Shown here: piece by piece, positions 1 through 10,300 of the stretch
Position numbering within the stretch: position 1 is the first letter of the stretch
How the letters are laid out: each line of letters starts with the position of its first letter
Assembly (NCBI RefSeq): GCF_003957295.1
Contig: NZ_RQPJ01000005.1
Coordinates: forward strand, 430,282-494,281
DNA from: Arenibacter aquaticus
GTDB taxonomy: Bacteria; Bacteroidota; Bacteroidia; Flavobacteriales; Flavobacteriaceae
Reading direction: 5' to 3'
DNA length: 64,000 nucleotides
The notes under the pieces: generated by a model
Databases searched by the model: none
Told to the model about the DNA's origin: nothing
What the model saw: the letters and a program-made list of their open reading frames with translations, nothing else
Program-made: the position numbers and the translations under genes

Positions 1-782
1 TTTGCCAATTCCGGACTGGCCAAAATAAAGTCTATGCGTTCATTTCTATTGTTTACTTCTTTGGAAGCAGGGCATGGGTAGGTATACCTATTGTCTGGCC
101 CTGTAAAATCTAGACAAACATCAATGGCCGGTAAGGCCAAAAAGGATGATATTACCGAATAATCAAACTCTCCAAATCGTAAGTTGGAACGTCCCGCTCC
201 CAATTTCTGGTTTTCAAACGCCGTTCTGAGTACCTCTTTTTCTTCTAAAAAATATTCATCAAAGGGAGAATGTGAGTTAAAATCACCGAGCAAAATATAC
301 TTTTCACTTTTGCTCTTTCTCACCTTTTCTGCTATAATACCGGCTTCCTTGAGCCTAATATTACAATCGGATGGGGAGAGGTGCACAACAAAAAAATCGA
401 TTCCAAATGTTTGGCAATGCAAGGAGCCATGAGACATGCCATCCAATATTCGTTCTTTTAAAACTATTGGCTTTTTGGAAGTAAGCCCTACCGGATATCC
501 CTCGGTCTTGAGGATCATGACAAAAGGATGTCCCCACTTGGATGCATCTCTCTTTAGCTTTTCCTCATCATAGCCGCAAAGTTCCTGTAAGGCCATTACA
601 TCTGGATTTTGGGACTTGATCCATTCAATAGTGGCCACTTGGCGTTCGCTGTCCTTGCCCCAATCAAATCCGTTCCAGATATTATAGGTCATCACTTTTA
701 ATTTCTCTTGCGACCTTAACCCATTTGAAGAAACTCCAAAAGTTAGCATTAAAAGTACAAAGGGCTTTATTTTATTGATCAT
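1..782 (-). CDS. Endonuclease/exonuclease/phosphatase family protein, secreted (3' end cut by window edge)
   Basis: Reading leftward from the ATG at 782 there is an open frame to the window edge, about 260 residues without a stop. It opens with a signal-peptide-like stretch (MINKIKPFVLLMLTFGVSS). EEP-fold motifs follow in order: KVMTYNIWNG, the metal-binding Glu in MALQELCGYD, LLGDFNSHSP, and RIDFILAS close to the edge. Such enzymes cleave phosphodiester or phosphomonoester bonds (nucleases, sphingomyelinases, inositol phosphatases) using a divalent metal. The signal peptide argues for a periplasmic or secreted phosphodiesterase rather than DNA repair. It is the last visible gene of the minus-strand glycan locus, 155 bp after the hexosaminidase, so a role on phosphate-substituted glycans or lipids is possible but inferred. 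The C-terminal catalytic His lies beyond the window. Confidence 0.85.
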   Translation of the reverse strand, partial: MINKIKPFVLLMLTFGVSSNGLRSQEKLKVMTYNIWNGFDWGKDSERQVATIEWIKSQNPDVMALQELCGYDEEKLKRDASKWGHPFVMILKTEGYPVGLTSKKPIVLKERILDGMSHGSLHCQTFGIDFFVVHLSPSDCNIRLKEAGIIAEKVRKSKSEKYILLGDFNSHSPFDEYFLEEKEVLRTAFENQKLGAGRSNLRFGEFDYSVISSFLALPAIDVCLDFTGPDNRYTYPCPASKEVNNRNERIDFILASPELA

Positions 783-937
783 TTGATATATGTGTTATAA
801 TTAATTTCTTATGCTGCGTATTACTTTATCAGTTCTTACTTAGTTCACCTTCAAAATCTACCCCGACCAAGGTCAGGGATATTAAATATTCCCACTACAC
901 TGTTTTCGGCGAATGGTTGGTCTTCATTTGGATATTT

Positions 938-3241
938 TTATTCTACTACTAATTCATCAACTAGAATAATTGCGTTGGCCCCGGACATATGATGCCCCTT
1001 AGGAATGGGATTAATTTGTTTTCCAATGAACCTTAGATAGTTAACCTTAACCGGATCAAACGCTACCTCATAAGGTATTTCGTTTCTTCCCTGCACACTA
1101 CTAATTTCAAACTTGTCCACCGTTCCCAATTTATAAAAATCCATTCCGTTCACAGACCCATGGACCTCTACATTTCTGGGTGGGTAGATCCCTGCAATCG
1201 TAAAGCGTAAGGCATCAAACTTAACCTCCTTTACAGCCGTCAGGGTATCAAACTTAATGGTTACATCCATACCATTTTTAAAAGACACCCAGTTAGGGTC
1301 ACTTCTGTTCAATTTACCATAGTTGAGATCCGTCAACTTTTGCAAATCAGGAGATTCATTTAGCACTCCGGCAGCCTTATGTACATAAAAATCCATGGAT
1401 GATGTATAGCCTACAGCTTGGCCATCCTTAAATGCCCTTGCTTTGATGGTGGCCGACTTGTTTAGTTTGAAGTTGCCGCTATATTGTTCCGACTTCATTG
1501 TAGGTTCAGAGCCGTCCAACGTATAGTAAATATCCAAATTGTTCACTTCTGTTTTTAAAGCAATTTCTATATTATCTCCCTGGCCCGTATGATCTATCCA
1601 AGGGCTATATGCGCTTACGGCATACCGAACACCTTGCTTATCCAATCGTAAAAATTGGGTTTGAAGGCGATTTGTAAAGTTGTCCCAGTCTTTTACCCGA
1701 GGAGAGGTCCAGCCACTCTCGGCTATGGCGTACAATCTTGGGAAAGTCATATAGGTAAGTTTACTCCAATCGCTTATAGACTCCGTCCACATATTGGCTT
1801 GAATCCCTTTTATTAGGCCAGCTTCCTCTTCTGAAATACCTTTGGGAATAACATCACAGCTATAGGCAGTGGATAATAATAATTGGGAATAACCTAAATT
1901 TGGCTCTAAGTCGTCGTGTCCCTGCTTTAAATCTATATAACAATAGTTACTGGGGGTCATAATTACTTCATGTCCCATTTTGGCGGCTTCTATACCGCCC
2001 TCTTCGCCCCTCCAGCTCATAACCGTGGCATTGGGAGCCAGACCACCTTCCAATATTTCATCCCAACCAATCATGATTTTGCCACGGGCGTTGATGATTT
2101 TTTCAATTCGCTTTATAAAATAGCTTTGTAGTTCGTAAACATCCTTTAGCCCCTCTTCCTTTATTCTACGTTGTGCATCGGGATCTTTTAACCACTGACT
2201 TTTGTTGCATTCGTCCCCTCCAATATGCATATAATTAAAAGGAAATAGGTCCATCACCTCATTCAACATTTTTTCGGCAAATACAAAAGTCTCCTCTTTT
2301 CCTGGGTTCAATGTATTATTTTTAACCACTCCCCCAGTAGCCACATATTTTTCGGAATTAACGCAGCCAATTTCGGGGTAGGAAGCTACCATGGCCTGGG
2401 CGTGACCAGGCATGTCAATTTCGGGAACCACCTCTATAAAACGTTCTTTGGCATACGCTACAATTTCCTTGATATCATCTTGGGTATAATAGCCCCCGTA
2501 GGTAGGTTTTTCCCCTGGTTTTTGAACGGGCCTTCCAAACCAATTGGAAATACGCTCGTCCGTAGTATTGTAGTCCATACGCCAAGCCCCTACCTCGGTA
2601 AGCTTGGGATAGCTTTTAATTTCTACCCGCCAACCCTGATCATCGGCCAGATGCCAATGAAAGCGGTTCAGTTTGGATTCTGCCATAAAATCCAACACCT
2701 TCTTTACTTGTTGCTTATCAAAAAAATGACGTGACACATCCAACATATAACCTCTCCACTCAAAAGCGGGCTTGTCCTGAATACGCACCGAAGGTATCCC
2801 CCAGACTATATTGGGTTGCAACTTGCCACTGTAAAAGGATACCGGCAATAATTGCTTTAAACTCTGAAGTGCGTAAAAGAATCCGGCTTCCGAACCAGCG
2901 ATTATTTTAATATTTTCAGGAGTGACCTCTAAATTATAGGCCTCTGCAGCCATAGTTGGTTCCGTTATAAAAACGATATCGCCATCGCCTCCAATATTTA
3001 CTTTTGGCATCCATCCGGACACCGTGGTAAATTCATCAAAAAACAAATTGGCCAAAGCCATTTGGGCATCGGTTTCAACTGTAACGCTTGTACCTTCATT
3101 GATTTCAAAATGCCCCGTTCCCACTAGCTGCTTTTCTGGAAGTGGAATAATGGCCACCTTCCCTATTTCTACTTTTTTCTGAACACAGGAAACATGGGTC
3201 AGTGCTACCAAAAAAAGTATTATGCTGTATTTATTCATCAT
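938..3241 (-). CDS. Beta-N-acetylhexosaminidase, GH20, lipoprotein
   Basis: Predicted exo-acting enzyme that removes terminal GlcNAc or GalNAc from glycans by substrate-assisted catalysis. The 767-residue product has a lipoprotein signal (FLVALTHVSC), a GH20 N-terminal domain (about 30-155), the GH20 TIM barrel (about 160-520) beginning EWRGYMLDVSRHFF, and the catalytic Asp-Glu pair in HIGGDECNKSQW (D343, E344). C-terminal to the barrel is a chitobiase-C-like module (YYTLDGSEPT, about 570-630) followed by a discoidin-like F5/8 type C domain (about 650-767), an accessory arrangement common in Bacteroidota hexosaminidases. It lies 137 bp downstream of the fucosidase and probably belongs to the same transcription unit as susCD. 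The Cys after the signal suggests anchoring in the outer membrane, facing periplasm or surface. The family assignment is firm; the linkage and sugar preference are not readable. Confidence 0.95.
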   Translation of the reverse strand: MMNKYSIILFLVALTHVSCVQKKVEIGKVAIIPLPEKQLVGTGHFEINEGTSVTVETDAQMALANLFFDEFTTVSGWMPKVNIGGDGDIVFITEPTMAAEAYNLEVTPENIKIIAGSEAGFFYALQSLKQLLPVSFYSGKLQPNIVWGIPSVRIQDKPAFEWRGYMLDVSRHFFDKQQVKKVLDFMAESKLNRFHWHLADDQGWRVEIKSYPKLTEVGAWRMDYNTTDERISNWFGRPVQKPGEKPTYGGYYTQDDIKEIVAYAKERFIEVVPEIDMPGHAQAMVASYPEIGCVNSEKYVATGGVVKNNTLNPGKEETFVFAEKMLNEVMDLFPFNYMHIGGDECNKSQWLKDPDAQRRIKEEGLKDVYELQSYFIKRIEKIINARGKIMIGWDEILEGGLAPNATVMSWRGEEGGIEAAKMGHEVIMTPSNYCYIDLKQGHDDLEPNLGYSQLLLSTAYSCDVIPKGISEEEAGLIKGIQANMWTESISDWSKLTYMTFPRLYAIAESGWTSPRVKDWDNFTNRLQTQFLRLDKQGVRYAVSAYSPWIDHTGQGDNIEIALKTEVNNLDIYYTLDGSEPTMKSEQYSGNFKLNKSATIKARAFKDGQAVGYTSSMDFYVHKAAGVLNESPDLQKLTDLNYGKLNRSDPNWVSFKNGMDVTIKFDTLTAVKEVKFDALRFTIAGIYPPRNVEVHGSVNGMDFYKLGTVDKFEISSVQGRNEIPYEVAFDPVKVNYLRFIGKQINPIPKGHHMSGANAIILVDELVVE

Positions 3242-3378
3242 TGATTCGTTTATTATTCGTATTCATTTTCTACTGATCACAGCCATACCTAGCTAGGAGA
3301 GTTTGTTTAAATATGATTCTTTAAAAGCTCGTCTCATGGCAATTAGTTCCTACCTCCGCTGGAATTATAATTCAATTC

Positions 3379-5475
3379 CTATTTGGTGATAACTCCTATT
3401 TCCCCAACTGATAATCTTTTATCATCGTCAATTATTTTAACTCCTTTCAATTTTATAAATCGTGCTTTCGTTGTTTTAAAGCTTACGGTTTGTTCAATAG
3501 GGTTGTTTTTGATATTGGCAAACTCCCCAGTAGCTGCCACAGACCATGTTTTATTATCCCTACTAATTGAAAACTCATACTTTGAAACAATTCCCACCGG
3601 CCATCTTCCCCGAACGGGCATATAGGTAAATCCTTGTAACCGCTGTACTTCTCCTAAATCAACAACGACTTCAACAGCTGTATCGCTTGCCGCGCTAGCC
3701 CAAGTAGTGTTTGGATTGTCGTCAATAATCCTATGGGCGTCTCCAAGCTTTCCGGCACTTACCTTTAGCACCTTCCAATCTTTTTTGCTAATGTCAAAAT
3801 ACATTTCCTTGACCGAGGTTTTCTCCCTGTTTTCCGGATTATAGGCCAAGGCCTTAATAGTTGTAGGTTTATCTATCCTGAAACCTGATTGGTATTTGGG
3901 AGATTTTTCTGATGGCTCCGAACCATCCAAGGTGTAATGGATATCTATATTTTTATCGCTTACCTCCATGCTTACCACACCACTTTTATCTCTTTTGATA
4001 ATAGGTTGTGTCAGTAAATTGGGAGCACGGTACAACTCGATATTCGAAATAACGGGTACCGCTTTTGATGCGGTAATATTTATTCTGACGGCTGTAGCTT
4101 CAACGGTATCAAATCGTAAGATTCTTTTCACTCCTATGGTAGTTTGCGTATCTAGAAGTTTCCAATTTCCGTCTATCCTAGCCTCTACGTTAAATCCATA
4201 AATACGTTGTCCCAAGGCAATATATTCTTGAAGTAGAATTCTGTTAACTTCTGTTGGTGAATCGAAGTTTAGGGTAAGGGAAGCTGTTGTGACCCCCTCA
4301 TCGGTTGTCCAATAGGTGTTGTTGTCCCCATCAATAACATTCCCAGCTCCAAATTTGGAATGATTACCCCTAACATTTGTGGCACCAACCTCAGCGGTTT
4401 TAGCAATGTTATTTGCAAAATCCTTCTTTATTTGTTCCTTTAGCGCCATTAGTTGAACCGAATCCCTCTCATGTACAAGCCCTCTATCATCTACGGGTAG
4501 ATTAAGCAACAATGAGGCATTCCTTCCCACCGATTCATAGTAAATCTTTACCAAATGTTCCAGGGATTTCACTTGCGAATCCTCGGAAGGGTGGTAGTAC
4601 CAGCCTGGTCGTATAGATACATCGCATTCGGCCGGTACCCAATGCGTACCGTTCTCATGTCCGGAACGTAATTCCTTATACTTGGAATAGCCTGGATAAA
4701 CTTTGTTTCTTTCCAACAAACTCCAATTGGTTTCATTGGCCCATCCTTCCTCATTGCCTACCCAACGGACTCCAGGACCACCATCACCAAAAATCACTGC
4801 ATTGGGCTGTAGTTCCCTTATTATTGCAATGGCCTTATCCCATTGATAATAGGTTTTGTTATCAATTTTCCGTGTTTCATTAGCCCCTCCATAATAACCG
4901 GACCCTCCATTGGCCCCATCGAACCAGACCTCAAATATCTCCCCGTAATTGGTAAGCAATTCCCGTAATTGATTATGAAAATAGGTCACGTACTCCGGTT
5001 TGCCGTAGTCCGCATGGTTTCTGTCCCATGGAGAAAGATACACCCCCATTTTTAAACCGAACTCTGCGCAAGCTTCAGATAAATCCTTTAACACATCACC
5101 TTTACCATTTTTCCAAGGAGAGTTTTTTACGGAATGTTCTGTGTATTTTGAGGGCCATAAACAGAATCCGTCATGGTGCTTGGCAGTTATTATAACCCCT
5201 TTCATACCGGCTTCTTTTATAGTTTTCGCCCATTGTCTGGCATCCAAATCTGTTGGGTTGAATTGTGATGGTTTTTCACTCCCCATGCCCCATTCCATAT
5301 TGGTGAAGGTATTCATATTGAAATGAATAAACCCATAATACTCCATATTGTGCCATGCCAATTGACGCTCTGAAGGCAAAGGTCCGTAAGGTTCCGGTGC
5401 ATCATTATACTGCGCATTGGACAGATAGAAATTTAGTACTGCTAACAGTACAATATTTAGATAAAATTTACTCAT
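3379..5475 (-). CDS. Alpha-L-fucosidase, GH29
   Basis: Retaining alpha-L-fucosidase expected to release terminal fucose from glycans. From the ATG at 5475 the product is 698 residues; a TTG six bases upstream is less likely. It has a cleavable signal peptide (LLAVLNFYLSNAQ). The GH29 barrel shows the N-terminal WHNMEYYGFIHF, the TAKHHDGFCLW motif, and EVWFDGANGG carrying the nucleophile (D186). After the barrel come an F5/8 type C domain (about 365-480), a chitobiase-C-like module (HYTLDGSEPS, about 505-560) and a second F5/8 type C domain (about 575-698). The general acid/base is poorly conserved in GH29 and I did not place it. Its position behind susD and before a GH20 enzyme suggests that the two exo-enzymes trim the same fucosylated glycan after import. 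Family assignment is firm; linkage specificity is unknown. Confidence 0.95.
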   Translation of the reverse strand: MSKFYLNIVLLAVLNFYLSNAQYNDAPEPYGPLPSERQLAWHNMEYYGFIHFNMNTFTNMEWGMGSEKPSQFNPTDLDARQWAKTIKEAGMKGVIITAKHHDGFCLWPSKYTEHSVKNSPWKNGKGDVLKDLSEACAEFGLKMGVYLSPWDRNHADYGKPEYVTYFHNQLRELLTNYGEIFEVWFDGANGGSGYYGGANETRKIDNKTYYQWDKAIAIIRELQPNAVIFGDGGPGVRWVGNEEGWANETNWSLLERNKVYPGYSKYKELRSGHENGTHWVPAECDVSIRPGWYYHPSEDSQVKSLEHLVKIYYESVGRNASLLLNLPVDDRGLVHERDSVQLMALKEQIKKDFANNIAKTAEVGATNVRGNHSKFGAGNVIDGDNNTYWTTDEGVTTASLTLNFDSPTEVNRILLQEYIALGQRIYGFNVEARIDGNWKLLDTQTTIGVKRILRFDTVEATAVRINITASKAVPVISNIELYRAPNLLTQPIIKRDKSGVVSMEVSDKNIDIHYTLDGSEPSEKSPKYQSGFRIDKPTTIKALAYNPENREKTSVKEMYFDISKKDWKVLKVSAGKLGDAHRIIDDNPNTTWASAASDTAVEVVVDLGEVQRLQGFTYMPVRGRWPVGIVSKYEFSISRDNKTWSVAATGEFANIKNNPIEQTVSFKTTKARFIKLKGVKIIDDDKRLSVGEIGVITK

Positions 5476-5565
5476 GTACAAAAATTTACAATTCTTACTT
5501 ATTATAAGTCCTATGGATAAGGCTAGTTCTCAAAGTAATGGCATTTTCATAATAAAGCAAGAATA

Positions 5566-5593
5566 AAGGAGAGACTAATAAAAGTCTCTCCTT
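5566..5593 (-). terminator. Hairpin terminator after susD
   Basis: A perfect 11-bp inverted repeat (AAGGAGAGACT / AGTCTCTCCTT) with a 6-base loop lies about 85 bp after the susD stop. On the minus strand it is followed by TTTATTC, a weak T-rich tail. It may end or attenuate the susCD transcript ahead of the fucosidase gene, which would raise susCD mRNA over the enzyme mRNA. Confidence 0.65.
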
Positions 5594-5677
5594 AACAACT
5601 CAACTAATTAATAAAAACAAACCAATTAAACTCTATTTTAATTTTTATAATCAATTATATATAAAGGAGGCTGATTC

Positions 5678-7288
5678 TTACCAACCACTATTCTGCTTCA
5701 TATTTTCGTTTGCGTCTATTTCTGCTTGCGGAATTGGTAAATAGTCATTCTTGGGAGAAGAATAAACTCTTGTCTCAACCACAATAGGACTTTCATTGTC
5801 TGGATCATAGGCTCCTTCAAGTGTCCCCTCCATTTGTTGTTCCGCTATTTGCCATCTCCTTAAGTCAAAATACCTTTGGCCTTCAAAAGCTAATTCTACC
5901 CTTCTCTCCCTTCGAAGAAGCTCACGTAGTTTCTCCTGAGTATTGTAGACCGTTTCATCTACATTGGGCATTCCAGCCCTATTCCTGATCTTATTTAAAT
6001 ATATTACCACATCTGGATTATTGTAATCCCCCAATTCTATCAGTGACTCCACATATACCAACAATATTTCGGCATATCGAATAATCATATAGTCCAAGTT
6101 ACCAGAATAGGTCTTGCTAACATCCTCGGGGTCTATGAATTTTGATAAGGCAAATCCTGTTTTTGAAGCCCCACTCTGGGAAATAGCGTCGTCACTATTT
6201 TGATCAAAAGGATTTAAGGTATGCCCTAAAAATTCTTCTCCAGGGAGCCAAATAGAGGCGTCCAACCTAGGATCTCGAGCCATGAAATTAGGATCTTTTA
6301 TAAACTCTTCTCGGTTGTCCGTATACTCATCAATAGTTTTCCCTTCAAGTGTTTCGTAGGCATTTACTATAGAAGCCGTTGGGTTTGAAGCTCCTTGTCC
6401 ACCCATAGACTTAGGCATGGACCTAAACCATGACTCAGAAAAGCCCCTTCTAGTGTACATAATTCTTTCATTATTGATTTGTCCAACATATCTGAACAGA
6501 TCTCTATAATGCAATTGTTCCGGGTCCGAGGTATAAAAAAGATCAAATTCCTGCATATTAATAACCTTGAGGGCGGCCTCCTTGGCTACTTCGTAGCGCT
6601 TGGCTTGAAGCCCTACAATAGCTTTTAGGGAATAGGCTACCGCCTTGGAAACTCTCCAGCTTTTATCTTCCGTATACTTATTTGGCAGGTATGGGTTATT
6701 GATAGCCAAATCTAATTCGGACAGGATAAAATCTTCCGTTTCAGTTTTAGATGCTCTTGAAGCAAAAATTTCCTCCGGATTCAAAGGGTGGTCAACAATA
6801 GGTATTCCTTCATTTCCTCCAAAATAGAAATAGAGCAACATATGGTAATAAGCCCGTAGTATGTGTGCTTCACCTATCATTCTATCCCTTTCTTCCTCAC
6901 TGGTGAAATAAGGTGTTTCAATATTTTCAAGAAACCTACTACACCTCCTAATGTACTCGTAATAAGACTGCCACATTTGTCTGGGATGCCAATTCAGGGA
7001 ATTGTTGGTCCCACTTCCTATAGTCTTAACATCACCAAGGTAGTTTCCAGAATGATACATATTATCCGTCATACCTTCTAAGGCTACATTGGAAACATAA
7101 GGTGCCGAATAGTGATATCCTCCATGAGGAAGCCCACCATAACAGCTATTTAGTGCATTTACCGCATCATTGGTTGTCTTCCAAAAATTTTCATCGGTTA
7201 TACCAGTTGGATGATCTCGCGTTAAAAATTCATCCGAGCAACTCGTGCAAAAAACAAAAATTAATATTATATATTTTATGTGTTTCAT
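5678..7288 (-). CDS. SusD/RagB-family glycan-binding outer-membrane lipoprotein
   Basis: Surface glycan-binding lid that works with the SusC-type transporter to capture oligosaccharides. The 536-residue product starts with a lipoprotein signal (YIILIFVFCTSC) and a SusD-like N-terminal region (DEFLTRDHPTGITDENFW). A TPR-like middle includes AHILRAYYHMLLYFYFGG. The RagB/SusD C-terminal region includes YMIIRYAEILLVYVE, IRNRAGMP and LRRERRVELAFEGQRYFDLR, the most conserved family stretch. Length is typical. It sits 36 bp downstream of susC, the invariant order for such pairs, and a strong hairpin follows it. The ligand cannot be deduced from sequence, but the adjacent GH29 and GH20 enzymes suggest a fucose- and GlcNAc-containing glycan. 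Confidence 0.96.
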   Translation of the reverse strand: MKHIKYIILIFVFCTSCSDEFLTRDHPTGITDENFWKTTNDAVNALNSCYGGLPHGGYHYSAPYVSNVALEGMTDNMYHSGNYLGDVKTIGSGTNNSLNWHPRQMWQSYYEYIRRCSRFLENIETPYFTSEEERDRMIGEAHILRAYYHMLLYFYFGGNEGIPIVDHPLNPEEIFASRASKTETEDFILSELDLAINNPYLPNKYTEDKSWRVSKAVAYSLKAIVGLQAKRYEVAKEAALKVINMQEFDLFYTSDPEQLHYRDLFRYVGQINNERIMYTRRGFSESWFRSMPKSMGGQGASNPTASIVNAYETLEGKTIDEYTDNREEFIKDPNFMARDPRLDASIWLPGEEFLGHTLNPFDQNSDDAISQSGASKTGFALSKFIDPEDVSKTYSGNLDYMIIRYAEILLVYVESLIELGDYNNPDVVIYLNKIRNRAGMPNVDETVYNTQEKLRELLRRERRVELAFEGQRYFDLRRWQIAEQQMEGTLEGAYDPDNESPIVVETRVYSSPKNDYLPIPQAEIDANENMKQNSGW

Positions 7289-7324
7289 CTTGTTTTATTT
7301 AATAATTTAATGCTTCGACCTGTT

Positions 7325-10300
7325 CTAAAACTTAACATTCACCCCAACGGTAAATACTTTTATCAATGGGTAAGTACCTGACCCTCCCAAGTTCTCAGGA
7401 TCTGTTATATCTTGGGAAGTAAAGGTTAAAGGGTTCTGTGCATTCGCATAGATCCGGCATTTCTGAATACCTATTGGATCAAGGAATCCCTCCTTTAAAG
7501 TATATCCCAACTGCACATATTTTACTCTTAAATAAGAAGCATCAAAACTCCAATAATCGGAAGGTTGCAGATTATTACCTGGTTCTGGTGTAGGTCTTGG
7601 ATAATATGCATCAGGATTTTCAGGGGTCCAATAATCCGAGTGGAATTTTTGTGGGGTGCTGCCTGAATCACCGTTCAAGTTTAAAGGAATCGCATGGACC
7701 CCGTTATAAAATGCATCAACACCTTCTACTCCTTGTAACAGTAACTCAAAATCCCAATTTTTATATCCAAATGAAAAATTTGTAAAATAATTAAAATCGG
7801 GCTGCCCATCGCCGGCTATCACCCTATCTTCATCGTCAAAACTCCCATCATTATTTGCATCTATGAAGCGGATGTCCCCTGGCTTTTGGTTCCCCCATAG
7901 GGTAACGCCCTCATTGGGCACAAGGTTTCCTTCGCCATCTTTAGAAAAATCAGATTCTTGCAATAGCCCATCGGTAACAAACCTATAATGGGATCCCAAA
8001 GCATAACCTTCTTTATGAATTGTTGACCCACTGATATAGGGTCCTCCAGGTAGATTTTCTATTTTATTTTTATTTCGAGACACACCTCCATGTATTGTGA
8101 AATAACCATCAGTGAAATTTTTAGCATAATTTATACCCAATTCAAAACCTTTGTTCCTTACCTCTCCAGCATTAATTTTTGCTGAAGATGTACCGCCGAT
8201 ATAGGATATAGGTGGTGAAAGAATAATATCCTTCGTCAACTTATCGTAGGAGTCAAAAGTAACGTCCATATCCTTGAACACTGTTAGATCAAATCCATAA
8301 TTAAGCATATTAACAGTTTCCCATGTTATGTTTGGATTTCCAAAAACCGTTTCAACACCATTTGATGCATTAATAAGGTTTTGATATTGATAAAGACCAA
8401 TATTCTCATTTCCCAACTCACCGTAGGATACTCTAGCCTTCAGGTTTTGCAACCAAGATAAATTATTCAGGAACTCCTCTTTATGCATGTTCCAACCCAA
8501 TGAATAAGAGGGAAAATAGCCGTACTTGTTATCCTTACCAAATCGTGAAGAGCCATCAGCCCTAAATGTCACCTCGGCCAAGTACTTATCATTATATGTG
8601 TAATTTGTTTTTCCGAAAAAAGACTGCATAGACCATTGATCCCAATTTCCAGAATTTGTCAACTCCTGGTTGTATCCTCCAAAAGCAAAAAGCCTATGTT
8701 TATCATTTAGATAAGTATAGTCAACATTTCCTCCTATAAAATAATAACTAGACCTGTCCGTTGAGGCAGACCGAACGTTATCCCAAGTATAGTTTAATAC
8801 ACCGGTATCATATTCAAAAAAATTAAAAGGGTCTCTCCTTTGATTGGTTGCACCACTATTGATCCTATAACTATATTGTCCATTCAAGTTAAGATCAGGT
8901 AAAATCTCCCATTTGGGCTGTATATTGATACTCATATTATCATTAAGCCTCTGAGTAATACCCCCACGGTCCAACATGGCTCTAGGGTTTCTCATTTCAA
9001 AGAAAATTCCGTAAAAATCCGTCCCATCCTTAGTAGGGTATTTGGGCACTAAATTTGGAGGGGCCCTATATATGTAATTCAATACATAATCAGTTTCACC
9101 ATCTCTTAGGTTTGTTTCTATCTGATCTTTTCTTATGGAATTAAAGTCCATATTTACCGTAACGTTATCAGTAAGGTTTACAGTGGTATTGGCGCGTATA
9201 TTAAACCTCTCAAAACCTACATTTTCAATAAACCCTTCCTGATCCAAATAGTTTACTGTAAGGGCAAATCTAGCTATGCTATTTCCTCCTTGAACCCCCA
9301 CTGAATGATTGGTCAAAAGGGCGTTCTTTTGCCAGGTCTCATCAAGCCAATTAGTATTGGGGTAGTTTATAAGGTCAGTTTTATTCCTTGTTAAACTAAT
9401 TGTTTCTTGGGAATAAATTGGGTTTCCACCGTTGTTGGAATAGGCTAAATTTACCATATCCATATAATCGGCCCCATCCATAAAATCTGGAAGATAGGTC
9501 GCATTTTGTACTCCTATATAAGAATTATAACTTACACTTACTTGACCAACTTTCCCTCTCTTGGTCTTGATGACAACAACCCCATTTGCAGCTCTTGCTC
9601 CATATATTGCAGCCGCCGAGGCATCTTTTAATACCGTGACACTTTCAATAGTATTGGGATCAAGATCGTTCATATTCATAGGGATCCCGTCAACCAGAAC
9701 CAATGGGTCCGAATACCCCAAAGTAGAAATCCCCCTAATTTTTATAGAAGCGGCATCTCCTCCAGGTAATCCGGTACCTTGAGTTACCGTAAGGCCGGTA
9801 ATACCACCCTGAAGCGCTTGGGATAGGGAGGTAATTGGTTTATTGGCTACATTCTTCGCAACATCCAAGGTTGCGATAGAACTGATCATATTAAGCTTTC
9901 TTTCCTCGCCATATCCTGTAACTACCACTTCTTCCAATTTGCCTACCTCCTCTTCTAAGGAGATAATTAAATTAGAATAAGCCTTCTCAACTTTGAATTC
10001 TTTGGTAGTATACCCTATAAAAGAGAAAACCAATAAATCTCCTTTTGCAGCCTCTATGGTAAAATACCCATTATCATCGGTAATTACCCCCTTATTACTA
10101 TCCTTTATGGATACGGTCACGAAAGGTAAAGCCTCTGGAGGTTCATTGGAGTCAAAAACCCTTCCTTGTATAGTTAACAAATCCTGTTCCGAACTTACTT
10201 CGCTATTAATTGTTGGCTTATTGTTTCCTGCATAACATAGCGTCACCTGAAAACTCATCACCATTAACAGGAGAAATAGTTTTTTACATGTCCCTTTTAA

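Noticed and set aside
2402-2734. Open frame of 110 codons on the plus strand inside the hexosaminidase gene
   Set aside because: It lies antisense to a well-supported GH20 catalytic domain and its product resembles no protein family.
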